From: Akkermansiaceae bacterium UBA7890
GTDB taxonomy: Bacteria > Verrucomicrobiota > Verrucomicrobiia > Verrucomicrobiales > Akkermansiaceae
NCBI GenBank assembly: GCA_002501065.1
Contig: DLRK01000196.1
Span: forward strand, 57,430-98,119
DNA length: 40,690 nt
Direction: 5' to 3'
The position numbers and the translations under genes were made by a program. The notes below the pieces were generated by a model, which was not told the origin of the DNA, made no database searches, and saw only the letters and a list, made by a program, of their open reading frames with translations. This document shows positions 16,348-24,187 of this stretch, in pieces (positions within the stretch are counted from its first letter, which is position 1; each line of letters starts with the position of its first letter).

Positions 16348-17758
16348 TTCCCGCTACTCCGGATTGACCAGACGTCAGATTCTCCGCCGCCTGGCCGGGG
16401 GTGCGGGTCTGCTTGGCCTGGCCGGGGTGATGCAGCAGAAGGGGGGGCGGGCCTACGGCGCCAATCCTTCGTTGAACCTGCAGGGAAACCTTCCGGCGCG
16501 GGCCAAGCGGGTCATCTTCCTCTTCCTCAACGGTGGTCCTTCCCACGTGGACACCTTTGATCCCAAGCCGGCCCTCCTGAAATACGAAGGGCAGAAACCG
16601 GAAGGGAAGCTCTATCGCGACGGCAAGAAGGGTGGCTTCATGCCCTCACCCTTCAAGTTTACCAGGCACGGGGAGAGCGGGATCGAATTCAGCGAGAGCG
16701 TTCCGCACCTCGCCGGATTGGCGGATGACGTCTGTCTCGTGCGGTCCATGCACACCGACGTGCCGAACCATGAGCCGGCCCTGCTGCAGATGCACACCGG
16801 CGTGGTTCAACCTACCCGGCCCTCGCTGGGATCCTGGGCGCTCTATGGCCTGGGATCCGAGAACGAAAACCTGCCGGGATACGTGGTGTTGCGTCCCAGC
16901 CCGAAAACGGTGGTGGGGCCGGCACTCTGGAGCAATGGCTTCCTCCCCGCCCGCTACCAGGCCACCAGTATCATCACCCGCGAAATGGTGGTTGAGAAGC
17001 TGTTGCCTCACATCAAGAGCCGGACCTTTGATTATGGCGCGCAACGTCGGCAACTCGACCTGTTGGGGGCCCTCAACGAAGAACATCTGCGGGAGCGTGG
17101 TGGTGACGCGGAGCTGGAGGCCGATATCCGTGCCATGGAGACGGCTTACGCGATGCAGATGGAGGCCACCGAAGCGCTCGATCCCAGCGGGGAATCGAAA
17201 GCCACCCGGGAGATGTATGGCTCGAGTCGCTTTGCGAATTCCTGTCTTCTGGCCCGGCGCCTGGCGGAGCGTGGAGTGCGCTTCACCACCGTCTACTACA
17301 CCACCGACAAGAGCAATCAGCCCTGGGATACGCACAAGGATCACAATGAGGGTCACAAGAATCTCTGCGCCGATGCCGACAGGGCCGCGGCAGCCCTGAT
17401 CGCGGATTTGAAGCAGCGTGGATTGCTGGACGATACCCTCGTCATCTTCGGGGGTGAATTCGGACGGACGCCCTTCGTCGAGCGGGGCAAGAAGGAGGCC
17501 AAGCCGGGCCGCGACCACCACAATACGGCGTTCTCCTACCTGTTGGCCGGGGGAGGAGTGAAGGGAGGAATTGCCTATGGCTCTTCCGACGAGTTCGGCA
17601 TGCAGGTGCAGGACAATCCGATGCACGTTCACGACTTCCACGCCACCGTCATGCACCTTCTCGGAATTGATCACGAACAGCTCACCTATCACTATGCCGG
17701 TCGCGACTTCCGGCTCACCGATGTGCAGGGCAGGGTGGCGACGGGGATTCTGCAGTAG
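16340..17758 (+). CDS. DUF1501 domain protein, Tat-type signal
   Basis: 472 residues from GTG 16340, whose codon lies inside the upstream gene's last bases (stop at 16345-16347), so the two are translationally coupled. A twin-arginine signal follows (LTRRQILRRLAGGAGLLGLA). The alkaline-phosphatase/sulfatase-like fold of DUF1501 shows FLFLNGGPSHVDTFDPKP near the start and later VIFGGEFGRTPF and GRDHHNTAFSYLLAGGGVKG, then MHVHDFHATVMHLLGID. DUF1501 and DUF1549/DUF1553 genes are regular neighbours in this phylum and probably work together in the periplasm. The reaction is unknown. Metal binding by the His/Asp residues is inferred. Confidence 0.93.
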   Translation: MIDSRYSGLTRRQILRRLAGGAGLLGLAGVMQQKGGRAYGANPSLNLQGNLPARAKRVIFLFLNGGPSHVDTFDPKPALLKYEGQKPEGKLYRDGKKGGFMPSPFKFTRHGESGIEFSESVPHLAGLADDVCLVRSMHTDVPNHEPALLQMHTGVVQPTRPSLGSWALYGLGSENENLPGYVVLRPSPKTVVGPALWSNGFLPARYQATSIITREMVVEKLLPHIKSRTFDYGAQRRQLDLLGALNEEHLRERGGDAELEADIRAMETAYAMQMEATEALDPSGESKATREMYGSSRFANSCLLARRLAERGVRFTTVYYTTDKSNQPWDTHKDHNEGHKNLCADADRAAAALIADLKQRGLLDDTLVIFGGEFGRTPFVERGKKEAKPGRDHHNTAFSYLLAGGGVKGGIAYGSSDEFGMQVQDNPMHVHDFHATVMHLLGIDHEQLTYHYAGRDFRLTDVQGRVATGILQ

Positions 17759-17845
17759 CATGCGAAGCGGAGTGGCGGTGGATTGTGATGCCGGACCGGG
17801 GAAGACGGACGGGCCGTCCGAGGAGAGGAGGGAGTTTTTTTCCGG

Positions 17846-18457
17846 ATGAGTGCTTCGGCCGTCAGCCTCACCCGGCGTCAGGTGCTCCTCCTGGCAGTCT
17901 TGGTGGAAGCGGGGTTGGGCCTGCTGGCGCTGGGACTTGGCTGGGTTTTCCGCCTGCCGGTGACCGGATGGATCCGACCTGATGTGATGGGGATGACTCT
18001 TGGGTTGCTGGGCGTTCTGGTGCTTCTGGGAATCCTTCTCCTGTGTCGGCGCTTTCCGGTGGGCCCTGTCGGACGACTCATGCGCTTCGTGGATGCCACC
18101 GTGAAACCGTTCTTCCGGGAGTGCCGTCCGGTCGACCTCCTGGTTGTGGCGCTCTTTGCCGGCGTGGGCGAGGAACTGCTGTTCCGGGGCCTGATCCAGG
18201 GCGGACTGGCCCGGTGGTGGGGAGAGTGGCCGGCCCTGGGAGTGGCAAGTGTCGTCTTCGGCCTCGCTCACTGCATGACGTGTGGCTACGCGGTTTTCGC
18301 CACCGTGCTGGGACTGCTGCTGGGTTGGCTGGTCCTGATGACCGGCGATCTTACCGCCGCCATCGTGGCGCATGCAGGGTATGATTTCGTGGCCTTGCTG
18401 CTTCTCACCAAAAAGGGTGGGCAGGACGAAGTTCCAGGGCTGGAGGGCCGGGATTGA
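17846..18457 (+). CDS. CPBP-family intramembrane metalloprotease (CAAX protease-like)
   Basis: 203 residues, largely hydrophobic, with about five or six predicted membrane spans. The three signature motifs are present: E109-E110-LLFR-G (GVGEELLFRGLIQGG), H142 in FGLAHC, and H176/D180 in VAHAGYDF. These are the proposed metal and catalytic residues of the CPBP/Rce1 family, which covers prenyl-protein proteases and bacteriocin-immunity proteins. The physiological substrate here is unknown. A purine-rich stretch (GAGGAGAGGAGGGAG) precedes ATG 17846 at a rather long spacing of about a dozen bases. It is 87 bases after the DUF1501 gene on the same strand. Confidence 0.88.
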   Translation: MSASAVSLTRRQVLLLAVLVEAGLGLLALGLGWVFRLPVTGWIRPDVMGMTLGLLGVLVLLGILLLCRRFPVGPVGRLMRFVDATVKPFFRECRPVDLLVVALFAGVGEELLFRGLIQGGLARWWGEWPALGVASVVFGLAHCMTCGYAVFATVLGLLLGWLVLMTGDLTAAIVAHAGYDFVALLLLTKKGGQDEVPGLEGRD

Positions 18458-18501
18458 GCGGGCCTTTTCCGCGATGGTGAGAAGATTGCCAATTTCATTG
18501 C

Positions 18502-18531
18502 ATGGAAGGGGTGATCCGGCCACCTTTCCAT
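18502..18531 (+). promoter_or_regulatory. Hairpin just before the SHD1-esterase start codon
   Basis: ATGGAAGGG (18502-18510) can pair with CCTTTCCAT (18523-18531) with one G-T pair. The stem ends four bases before ATG 18536 and sequesters the only purine-rich stretch nearby. It could modulate translation, or be an attenuated end for the upstream gene. No T run follows. Confidence 0.3.
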
Positions 18532-18535
18532 ACTC

Positions 18536-19465
18536 ATGAAGACTCTCCTTGTAATTGTCCTCTCACTGCTGGCGATTCCCTTCACCGGAGCGGAGATGCG
18601 GGAATGGAAAACCGCTGATAAGTCAAAGACCCTCGTGGCGGAATATGTCAGTTCCCTTGATGGCAAGGTCACCATCCGTCGCAAGCGGGACCGGCGCACC
18701 TTTACCCTCTCCCTTGACATGCTTTCAGAGGAAGACCGGGAATATGTGAAACAGAAGAAGGAGGAAACTTCCGGAGATGAGAGCGGGGAAGCCAAGGATG
18801 CGGACGGGGAATTCGCCAAGCTGATCACCGGCGACTGGGAGCGTGCGGAAGGGCACGGATTGAAGTATCGGATTTATGGCGCGCGCAAATTGCGGCGCGG
18901 CAAGGGAGAGGGCTATCCCCTGGTGGTTTATCTCCACGGCCGGGGTGGCGATGTAATGAGCCCGGAAGAGCCGTGGGGAGCCAATGCCTTCACCCGGGAC
19001 GATAATTACCGCCGGCGCACCTGCTTCGTGATCGCTCCGCAGAATCCCGATCAGCAGGGATGGACCGGAGCCAAGGCGGATGGAGTGGTTGAAATCGTGG
19101 AGGAATTGATCAAGAAGCTTCCGGTTGATTCCAAGCGGATCTACCTGACCGGTTACTCGATGGGGGGCTATGGAACCTTTCAACTGCTGGCCCAGGAGCC
19201 CAGGATGTGGGCGGCGGCGGTGCCGGTTGCGGGAGGGGGGAATCCGGGGGCGGTGAAGGACTACCGGAAAGTGCCCATCTGGGTCTTTCATGGAGAGGCC
19301 GACAAGGTCGTCCCGGTGAGCCAGAGCCAGACCATGGTGGAAGCCTTGAAGAAGGCCCGCTCGGAAGTGAAATACACCGAGTTCCCCGGTGCTGGTCATG
19401 GCGTGTCGGACAAGGTCTACGGTGACGAAAAGGTCCACGAGTGGATGTTCGAGCAGGCGAAGTAG
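18536..19465 (+). CDS. Exported alpha/beta-hydrolase (esterase) with N-terminal SHD1-like domain
   Basis: 309 residues. A signal sequence (LLVIVLSLLAIPFTGAE) is followed by an SHD1-like module (about 22-72: REWKTADKSKTLVAEYVS, VTIRRKRDRRTFTLSLDMLS and EEDREYV), which in this phylum sits in front of many exported enzymes. After an acidic linker comes an esterase/phospholipase-like hydrolase (about 100-309) with the oxyanion motif VYLHGRGGD and a full triad: S208 in LTGYSMGGYGTF, D256 in HGEADKVVP and H288 in FPGAGHGVS. It is similar to feruloyl-esterase or dienelactone-hydrolase-like proteins. The substrate is unknown. A role in polymer breakdown is inference. Confidence 0.87.
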   Translation: MKTLLVIVLSLLAIPFTGAEMREWKTADKSKTLVAEYVSSLDGKVTIRRKRDRRTFTLSLDMLSEEDREYVKQKKEETSGDESGEAKDADGEFAKLITGDWERAEGHGLKYRIYGARKLRRGKGEGYPLVVYLHGRGGDVMSPEEPWGANAFTRDDNYRRRTCFVIAPQNPDQQGWTGAKADGVVEIVEELIKKLPVDSKRIYLTGYSMGGYGTFQLLAQEPRMWAAAVPVAGGGNPGAVKDYRKVPIWVFHGEADKVVPVSQSQTMVEALKKARSEVKYTEFPGAGHGVSDKVYGDEKVHEWMFEQAK

Positions 19466-19548
19466 GCGCTTTGTGCCGTCCTGGGTCCTGGAGGCCGGGG
19501 AGCATTTTTTCTGAATACCCTGACTGTCTTTTCAGTCCAATGGGCATC

Positions 19549-19815
19549 ATGAAACGACGACTCATCCTTCTGGCGGCAGCGTGTTCCCTGACTCTGGTTT
19601 GCTCCACGAGCTGTACCACCATGTATGATTCGGCCGGGCGTCCGGTGGATGTCATCACCCCCGAAGGTGCGGCTCTCGCAGCGGTGGCAGCCGGCGTGGT
19701 GGGCTATGCAATCGCTGACGACGGGCACGACAACAGGCACCACCGCGGACATGGCCACGCCCGGAGACCGGTTCACTGCCGACATGGGCATGACCGGTGC
19801 AGGCATTGCCATTAG
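19549..19815 (+). CDS. Small lipoprotein-like protein with His/Cys-rich C-terminus
   Basis: 88 residues from ATG 19549; ATG 19540 is an in-frame alternative. The N-terminus is a signal peptide (KRRLILLAAACSLTLV) ending near STSC, a possible but imperfect lipobox. Then come TTMYDSAGRPVDVITPEGAA and a Gly/Ala hydrophobic segment (ALAAVAAGVVGYAIADD). The last 29 residues contain ten His and three Cys (for example HHRGHGH and HCRHGHDRCRHCH), which suggests binding of Ni, Zn, Cu or similar ions. I do not recognise the family by name. Metal storage, metal delivery or surface adhesion are possible. Confidence 0.65.
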   Translation: MKRRLILLAAACSLTLVCSTSCTTMYDSAGRPVDVITPEGAALAAVAAGVVGYAIADDGHDNRHHRGHGHARRPVHCRHGHDRCRHCH

Positions 19816-19886
19816 GTTAGGACAGAGGGCCAGGGCAAAAGGATTTTCGAGTTCCTGTGCACCCGGAGGAACGTTAGGGTCGTGCG

Positions 19887-20792
19887 GTGCGCACGATCCT
19901 GATGTGGTTCCTGGTGGGGCTGGGGCCGATGGCGGCAGAACAGCTGCCCCGGGGCGCGGCGAATGCCGAGACAGGCCTGGTGAGCTTCCCGGGGTGCCGA
20001 TTGATCGACGCCGAGTGGGCTGACGGGGATAGTTTTCCGGTCCGCTTTCCGGACGGAACGATCCATACCGTTCGTCTCTACGGGGTCGATTGTCTCGAGA
20101 CCACGGACCGGCATGAGACGGATCAGCGCCGCCTCCGTTCCCAGCGGTCCTACTTCGGCATTGCCAGGGCCGGGGGCAATGAGTCGACCTCCATCCAGGC
20201 GGCCAAGGCGCTTGGGATCGCCGCGCGGGATCGTGTCGGGGAGCTTCTACGCCAGCCGTTCTCCGTGCACACGGCCTGGGCTGACGCTCGGGGCCATCCC
20301 GATTACAAACGGTATTATGCCTTCATCACCGGTGGGAAGGGGAAGGACCTGGGAAGTGTTCTGGTGAGGGAAGGTCTGGCGCGGGCCTTCGGGGTTGCCC
20401 GGTCGCGCAAGGCGGGAGTGAGCCGGGATGAGTACAAGGAGCGACTCAAGGATGAGGAACTGGCGGCCGCCTCCCGCCGGGTGGGGATCTGGAAGCTCAC
20501 GAACTGGGATTCGCTTCCGGAAGAGCGCCGGGTGGAGCGGGCACAGGAGCAGGCAGAGCAATTGGAGACGCTGCCGCTCAAAGAGAACTCGATCAATCCG
20601 AACACCGCCTCGCGCGACGAGCTGATGCGGCTGTCGGGCATTGGTGAGGTGATGGCGGTCAGGATCATGGAGGCAAGGGAAGCCGGGACATTCCGGACGG
20701 CGGCGGACCTGAAACGGGTGGCGGGAATCGGTGAAAAGACCGTTGCCAGGATCGCACCGTATCTGTCTTTCCCGGGGCAGCCGTCGCAATGA
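19887..20792 (+). CDS. Exported thermonuclease (SNase)-like protein with C-terminal HhH (ComEA-type) domain
   Basis: 301 residues from GTG 19887 with a short signal sequence (TILMWFLVGLGPMAAE). The SNase-like domain (about 33-215) keeps the expected residues: D48 in WADGDSF, R63 and D68 in VRLYGVDCLET with E71, and a C-terminal LVREGLARAFG. The position of T41 in staphylococcal nuclease is occupied by Cys69. A helical linker leads to a helix-hairpin-helix pair (about 238-300): INPNTASRDELMRLSGIGEV and then VAGIGEKTVARIAPYL, as in ComEA and other DNA-binding proteins. Predicted job: non-specific nucleic-acid cleavage outside the cytoplasm with DNA held by the HhH. The stop overlaps the next start (ATGA). 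Confidence 0.85.
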   Translation: MRTILMWFLVGLGPMAAEQLPRGAANAETGLVSFPGCRLIDAEWADGDSFPVRFPDGTIHTVRLYGVDCLETTDRHETDQRRLRSQRSYFGIARAGGNESTSIQAAKALGIAARDRVGELLRQPFSVHTAWADARGHPDYKRYYAFITGGKGKDLGSVLVREGLARAFGVARSRKAGVSRDEYKERLKDEELAAASRRVGIWKLTNWDSLPEERRVERAQEQAEQLETLPLKENSINPNTASRDELMRLSGIGEVMAVRIMEAREAGTFRTAADLKRVAGIGEKTVARIAPYLSFPGQPSQ

Positions 20793-20875
20793 ACCGAACG
20801 ACTTTGTTCTTCCTGCTCATCGCTGCCATGATCGCAGTGGCGATGGCGGTGACCTTGATTGCCTTTGCCGGATGA
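20789..20875 (+). CDS. 28-residue single-span membrane micropeptide
   Basis: ATG 20789 overlaps the nuclease stop (ATGA at 20789-20792), and its own TGA (20873-20875) overlaps the SNF2 start ATG (20872-20874) in a second ATGA. The peptide starts MNRTTLFFLLIAAMIAV and is hydrophobic to the end (AFAG), with one Arg as the only charged residue: a single membrane span with its N-terminus probably in the cytoplasm. No family is known to me. The double overlap argues for translation by re-initiation, and the micropeptide may also simply carry ribosomes from one gene to the next. Confidence 0.6.
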   Translation: MNRTTLFFLLIAAMIAVAMAVTLIAFAG

Positions 20876-23800
20876 GGGAGGTGGAACTGACGCGGGACCT
20901 CCTCATGGAGGCGGGGGGGTGGAGGGAGATGAAATCCGCCCGCGGGATGCACCGCGGAGGCCTGGTGAGCGAGGCGTCCTACGAGAACGGCTGGCTGGAA
21001 GGGGTGGTTTTGATGGGCGGGGAGCGCAAGAGGGTTCGCATGCAGGTTGTGTCGCGCACGCACATGGAGAACAAGTGCAGCTGCCTCCTGGCCCGGCGTG
21101 AGGGACGGGTCTGTGCGCACGCAATGGCGGTCGGACTCGAGGTCATTGAGCCTGGCACTGCTCCCGAAGAGATCCTGGTGGAGCCCGGGGAAGACCCTGC
21201 GGGGGAGCGCTGGCCTGGTGTTACCGGGGAATTTGATGAGGAAGCCTGTCCCGTGCAGTGCAGGGTGATGCTTCCGGTCAAGGTCGCGGACTCGTGGGAC
21301 CGGGGGCAGCTTCTGGTGGTGTTCGGGACCGACTACGGAGGGGAAGAGCATCTCCTCGCGACCTGGGGTGCGGAATACGTGCTGCAGGCAGGAGAGAACG
21401 ACAGCCGTCTGCTGGAGACCCTGCAGCGGCTCTTTCCGGATGAACCGCCGGGAGCAGGGAATCTGGACCGTGGGCAGTTCCTCCAGGTGCTGGATGCCCT
21501 GGCCGGGCATCCCCGGGTGAGTTTCGGGAAGAAGGAGGCGGCCACGGTGTCCTGTCATCGGATCCGTCCGGGGTTGGAATTGCAGGAAGGCCGCCTGCGC
21601 GTTCAGTGGCCGGCCGGATGGGTGCCGCTGGTGGAAGCGGGGGATGTGTGGGCCCTGGACAGCGAGGCGCGGAGCTTTCACGCCGTGGCCACCGGGGTGC
21701 CGGAATCGCTGCGAAAGATCTTCGGGCCAGGCATGGTTCCAAGGCCGGTGGAAGTGCCGGCTCTTCTCACCACGCTCCGCCAGTGGTTTGAGATCAGCGA
21801 GGACACCATTGCAGGCCTGCCGCAATCTGCCGTGCCGCAGGTGGAGGTGAGCTTTGAGGGATCACTCAATCACCTGGAGGGGCGCATGGTCTTTGTCTAC
21901 GGGAAAACCCGGCGTCGGGCTGGAATGCTGGAAGCCGAGCTCCTCACGATGGAGAATGGGGAGGACGTGCTGGCCAGTCCGGACCTGGAACGCATGGCGG
22001 AAGATGCCCTGCGCCAGTGGGGTTTCGAGGGCCCGGGCAGGCGGGGTGAGTTCGTGCTGCGTGACCCACAGGCCATCCTGCGCTTTCATGCGCACGGGGT
22101 GGGCTGCCTTGATCCGGAGTGGATCGTCATCAGGGGTGAGCGCTTCTCGGAGTTTGCCAGGGACATTGTCCCGATCAAACCCGTCTACCGGTTTGCGGGA
22201 AGCACGGAGGACTGGCTGGAGATGGAGTTGGCCTATCAGGCGGGTGATGGCACGCCCGTCACGCGGGAGGAGGTCCAGCGGTTGCTGGATACCGGACGTT
22301 CTGACCATTCGCTGGGGGGCGATCGCCTGGCGGTGCTGGATCCGGAGCAGGCTGACCAGGCCATGGCAACCCTGGCGGACTGTGATCCCCGGCAGGGTGC
22401 TCCCGGGGTCTTCCGCATGGATGCGCGGCAGGCCGCCTACCTGCGGGAGAGCGTGATTGAACTGGGGCTGCTCGCCGGGGAGCAGCAATCTCCGGCCGGG
22501 GACGGCGGGACGGCACTGGAGCTGGGGCCCCTGGAAACGGTTCTGCGGCCCTACCAGCGGGAGGGAGTGGCCTGGCTCGGGAAGCTGTCAGACCTGCGGA
22601 TGGGGGGCATTCTGGCCGACGACATGGGATTGGGAAAGACGTTGCAGGCCCTGGCATTTCTTGAGTCCCGCAGGGGGCCGGCGCTGGTTGTGTGCCCCTC
22701 GTCCCTGGTCCACAACTGGCTGGCGGAAGCAGGGAAATTCGTGCCGGACCTGAAGGCCGTGGCGATCGAGGGGCCGAAGCGGAAGGAGGTTCTGGCCGCA
22801 CACCCCGGGGCGGATCTCCTCATCACCAGCTACGCTCTTCTGCGGCTTGACATCGACCTCTACCGCGAGCGGGAGTTCGAAGTGGTCATCCTGGATGAAG
22901 CGCAGCACATCAAGAATCCTGAATCGCAGGTCTCCCGGGCGGCCTTTCGCCTGCCCGGGACCCATCGCTTTGCCCTCACGGGAACGCCCATTGAGAACTC
23001 GGTGAAGGATCTCTGGTCGATCATGAACTTCGTCATGCCGGGATACCTCGGCGAGCGCTCGCAATTTGAGGATCGTTTTGAGAAGCCGCTGGCGCGTGGT
23101 GATGCACCCGAATTGCAGCGGAGACTGGTCCGCCGTCTCAAGCCGGTGGTCCTGAGGCGGCTCAAGGAAGAGGTGGCGGAAGACCTTCCCGAGAAAATAG
23201 AGCAGGTGCGTTACTGTGAGCTGAGTGAATCGCAGCGGCAGGTCTACAGGTCGATTCTCGAGGAGAGTCGGGAAATGATTCATGACGCGGAGGGCGGGCG
23301 CAGGCGGATGCTGGCCCTGACGGCCCTGTTGCGCCTGCGCCAGGCCTGCTGTGACCTGCGCCTCCTGAACCTGCCGGGGGTGGATGAGGAGGGCGGATCG
23401 GTGAAGATGGAGGAACTGGAGGGCCTGCTGGAGGAAGCGGTGGCGGGAGGGCATCGTGTCCTCGTCTTCAGCCAGTTCGTGCAGATGCTGCAGGGAATTG
23501 TTCCCGTCCTGATGGAGAAGGGATTCGAGTTCTGTTATCTCGATGGGCAGACCAGAAACCGGGGTGAGGTAGTGAGGCGCTTCCAGGAGTCGTCGGTCCC
23601 CGTTTTCCTCATCAGTCTGAAGGCAGGAGGAGTGGGATTGAACCTGACGGGTGCGGACACGGTCATCCACGTTGATCCCTGGTGGAACCCGGCGGTGGAG
23701 GCCCAGGCCACCGACCGGGCCCACCGGATCGGCCAGAAACGGGTGGTGACCTCCTACAGGTTGATCACCCGCAATACGGTGGAAGAGAAGATCCTGGCCC

Positions 23801-23904
23801 TGCAGGAGCGGAAGCGGAAGTTGATTGCCTCTACCCTGGATGAGGATGTTTCAGGACCTGGGGCCGGTCTGAGCGAGAACGAGATTTTCGAACTCTTTGC
23901 ATAG
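20872..23904 (+). CDS. SNF2-family DNA helicase/translocase with N-terminal SWIM zinc finger
   Basis: 1010 residues from ATG 20872, which overlaps the micropeptide stop. The SWIM zinc finger is C69-S-C71 ... C81-A-H83 in NKCSCLLARREGRVCAHAMA. A long bacterial-specific middle part follows (about 100-540). The SNF2 ATPase has Walker A GGILADDMGLGKTLQ (K589), a DEAQ box (675-678) in VVILDEAQHIKNP, and FALTGTPIENSVKDL. The helicase C part has VLVFSQFVQML, KAGGVGLNLTGADTVIHVD and AHRIGQKR. Bacterial SNF2 proteins translocate on double-stranded DNA and remodel DNA-protein complexes; some sit in defence islands. It has no signal sequence, so it acts in the cytoplasm. The longer in-frame extension to 20731 would lie inside the nuclease and is rejected. 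Confidence 0.93.
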   Translation: MREVELTRDLLMEAGGWREMKSARGMHRGGLVSEASYENGWLEGVVLMGGERKRVRMQVVSRTHMENKCSCLLARREGRVCAHAMAVGLEVIEPGTAPEEILVEPGEDPAGERWPGVTGEFDEEACPVQCRVMLPVKVADSWDRGQLLVVFGTDYGGEEHLLATWGAEYVLQAGENDSRLLETLQRLFPDEPPGAGNLDRGQFLQVLDALAGHPRVSFGKKEAATVSCHRIRPGLELQEGRLRVQWPAGWVPLVEAGDVWALDSEARSFHAVATGVPESLRKIFGPGMVPRPVEVPALLTTLRQWFEISEDTIAGLPQSAVPQVEVSFEGSLNHLEGRMVFVYGKTRRRAGMLEAELLTMENGEDVLASPDLERMAEDALRQWGFEGPGRRGEFVLRDPQAILRFHAHGVGCLDPEWIVIRGERFSEFARDIVPIKPVYRFAGSTEDWLEMELAYQAGDGTPVTREEVQRLLDTGRSDHSLGGDRLAVLDPEQADQAMATLADCDPRQGAPGVFRMDARQAAYLRESVIELGLLAGEQQSPAGDGGTALELGPLETVLRPYQREGVAWLGKLSDLRMGGILADDMGLGKTLQALAFLESRRGPALVVCPSSLVHNWLAEAGKFVPDLKAVAIEGPKRKEVLAAHPGADLLITSYALLRLDIDLYREREFEVVILDEAQHIKNPESQVSRAAFRLPGTHRFALTGTPIENSVKDLWSIMNFVMPGYLGERSQFEDRFEKPLARGDAPELQRRLVRRLKPVVLRRLKEEVAEDLPEKIEQVRYCELSESQRQVYRSILEESREMIHDAEGGRRRMLALTALLRLRQACCDLRLLNLPGVDEEGGSVKMEELEGLLEEAVAGGHRVLVFSQFVQMLQGIVPVLMEKGFEFCYLDGQTRNRGEVVRRFQESSVPVFLISLKAGGVGLNLTGADTVIHVDPWWNPAVEAQATDRAHRIGQKRVVTSYRLITRNTVEEKILALQERKRKLIASTLDEDVSGPGAGLSENEIFELFA

Positions 23905-23965
23905 GGGGTTGCTCCTCGCCGGGAGGTCGCCGGTGATCAGAGGATTCCCGGTGTGCTCACAAGGA

Positions 23966-23999
23966 AAACCGCCAGAGGATCAAGATCCCCTGGCGGTTT
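23966..23999. terminator. Strong bidirectional terminator hairpin between SNF2 and OsmC genes
   Basis: AAACCGCCAG (23966-23975) pairs perfectly with CTGGCGGTTT (23990-23999). Inside it, GGAT and ATCC form a second short stem around CAAG. On the minus strand the hairpin runs into TTTTCCTT, a typical terminator tail for the OsmC gene. On the plus strand the T run is within the stem (GGTTTA). It sits between two convergent genes. Confidence 0.8.
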
Positions 24000-24134
24000 A
24001 GTTAGAGACTTCTGGTCGCCCGCACTCACGGACTGGGGAATCTGTTAGCTGCTGATCACCCTTTTGTGAGAATTCACGATAATCGCGAACTCCAGATGAT
24101 GAGACTTCGATTCTGACAATATGTTCGAAGGTTT

Positions 24135-24149
24135 CTGTAAATTTTACAG
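24135..24149. repeat. 15-base perfect palindrome
   Basis: CTGTAAA, a central T, then TTTACAG: seven-base arms that are exact reverse complements. It lies in the intergenic region 39 bases beyond the OsmC stop. It is AT-rich against a GC-rich background. Operator-like in form, but no gene starts beside it. Confidence 0.4.
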
Positions 24150-24187
24150 TGGCAGGGAAATTCCCCGGACAGTCATGGGCGCAAGGC

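Noticed and set aside
17807..17837. CGGACGG-G-CCGTCCG followed some bases later by seven T, as a terminator after DUF1501.
   Set aside because: The T run is separated from the stem by 15 purine-rich bases that look like a ribosome-binding region for the CPBP gene.
20731..20871. An N-terminal extension of the SNF2 protein to ATG 20731.
   Set aside because: It would overlap the nuclease gene and the micropeptide, and the extra residues have no SNF2-like features.
23966..24187. A tmRNA, 6S RNA or other known RNA in the SNF2-OsmC gap.
   Set aside because: Neither strand shows a tag-peptide reading frame, a tRNA-like end or the long 6S-type duplex. Only the terminator hairpin is clear.
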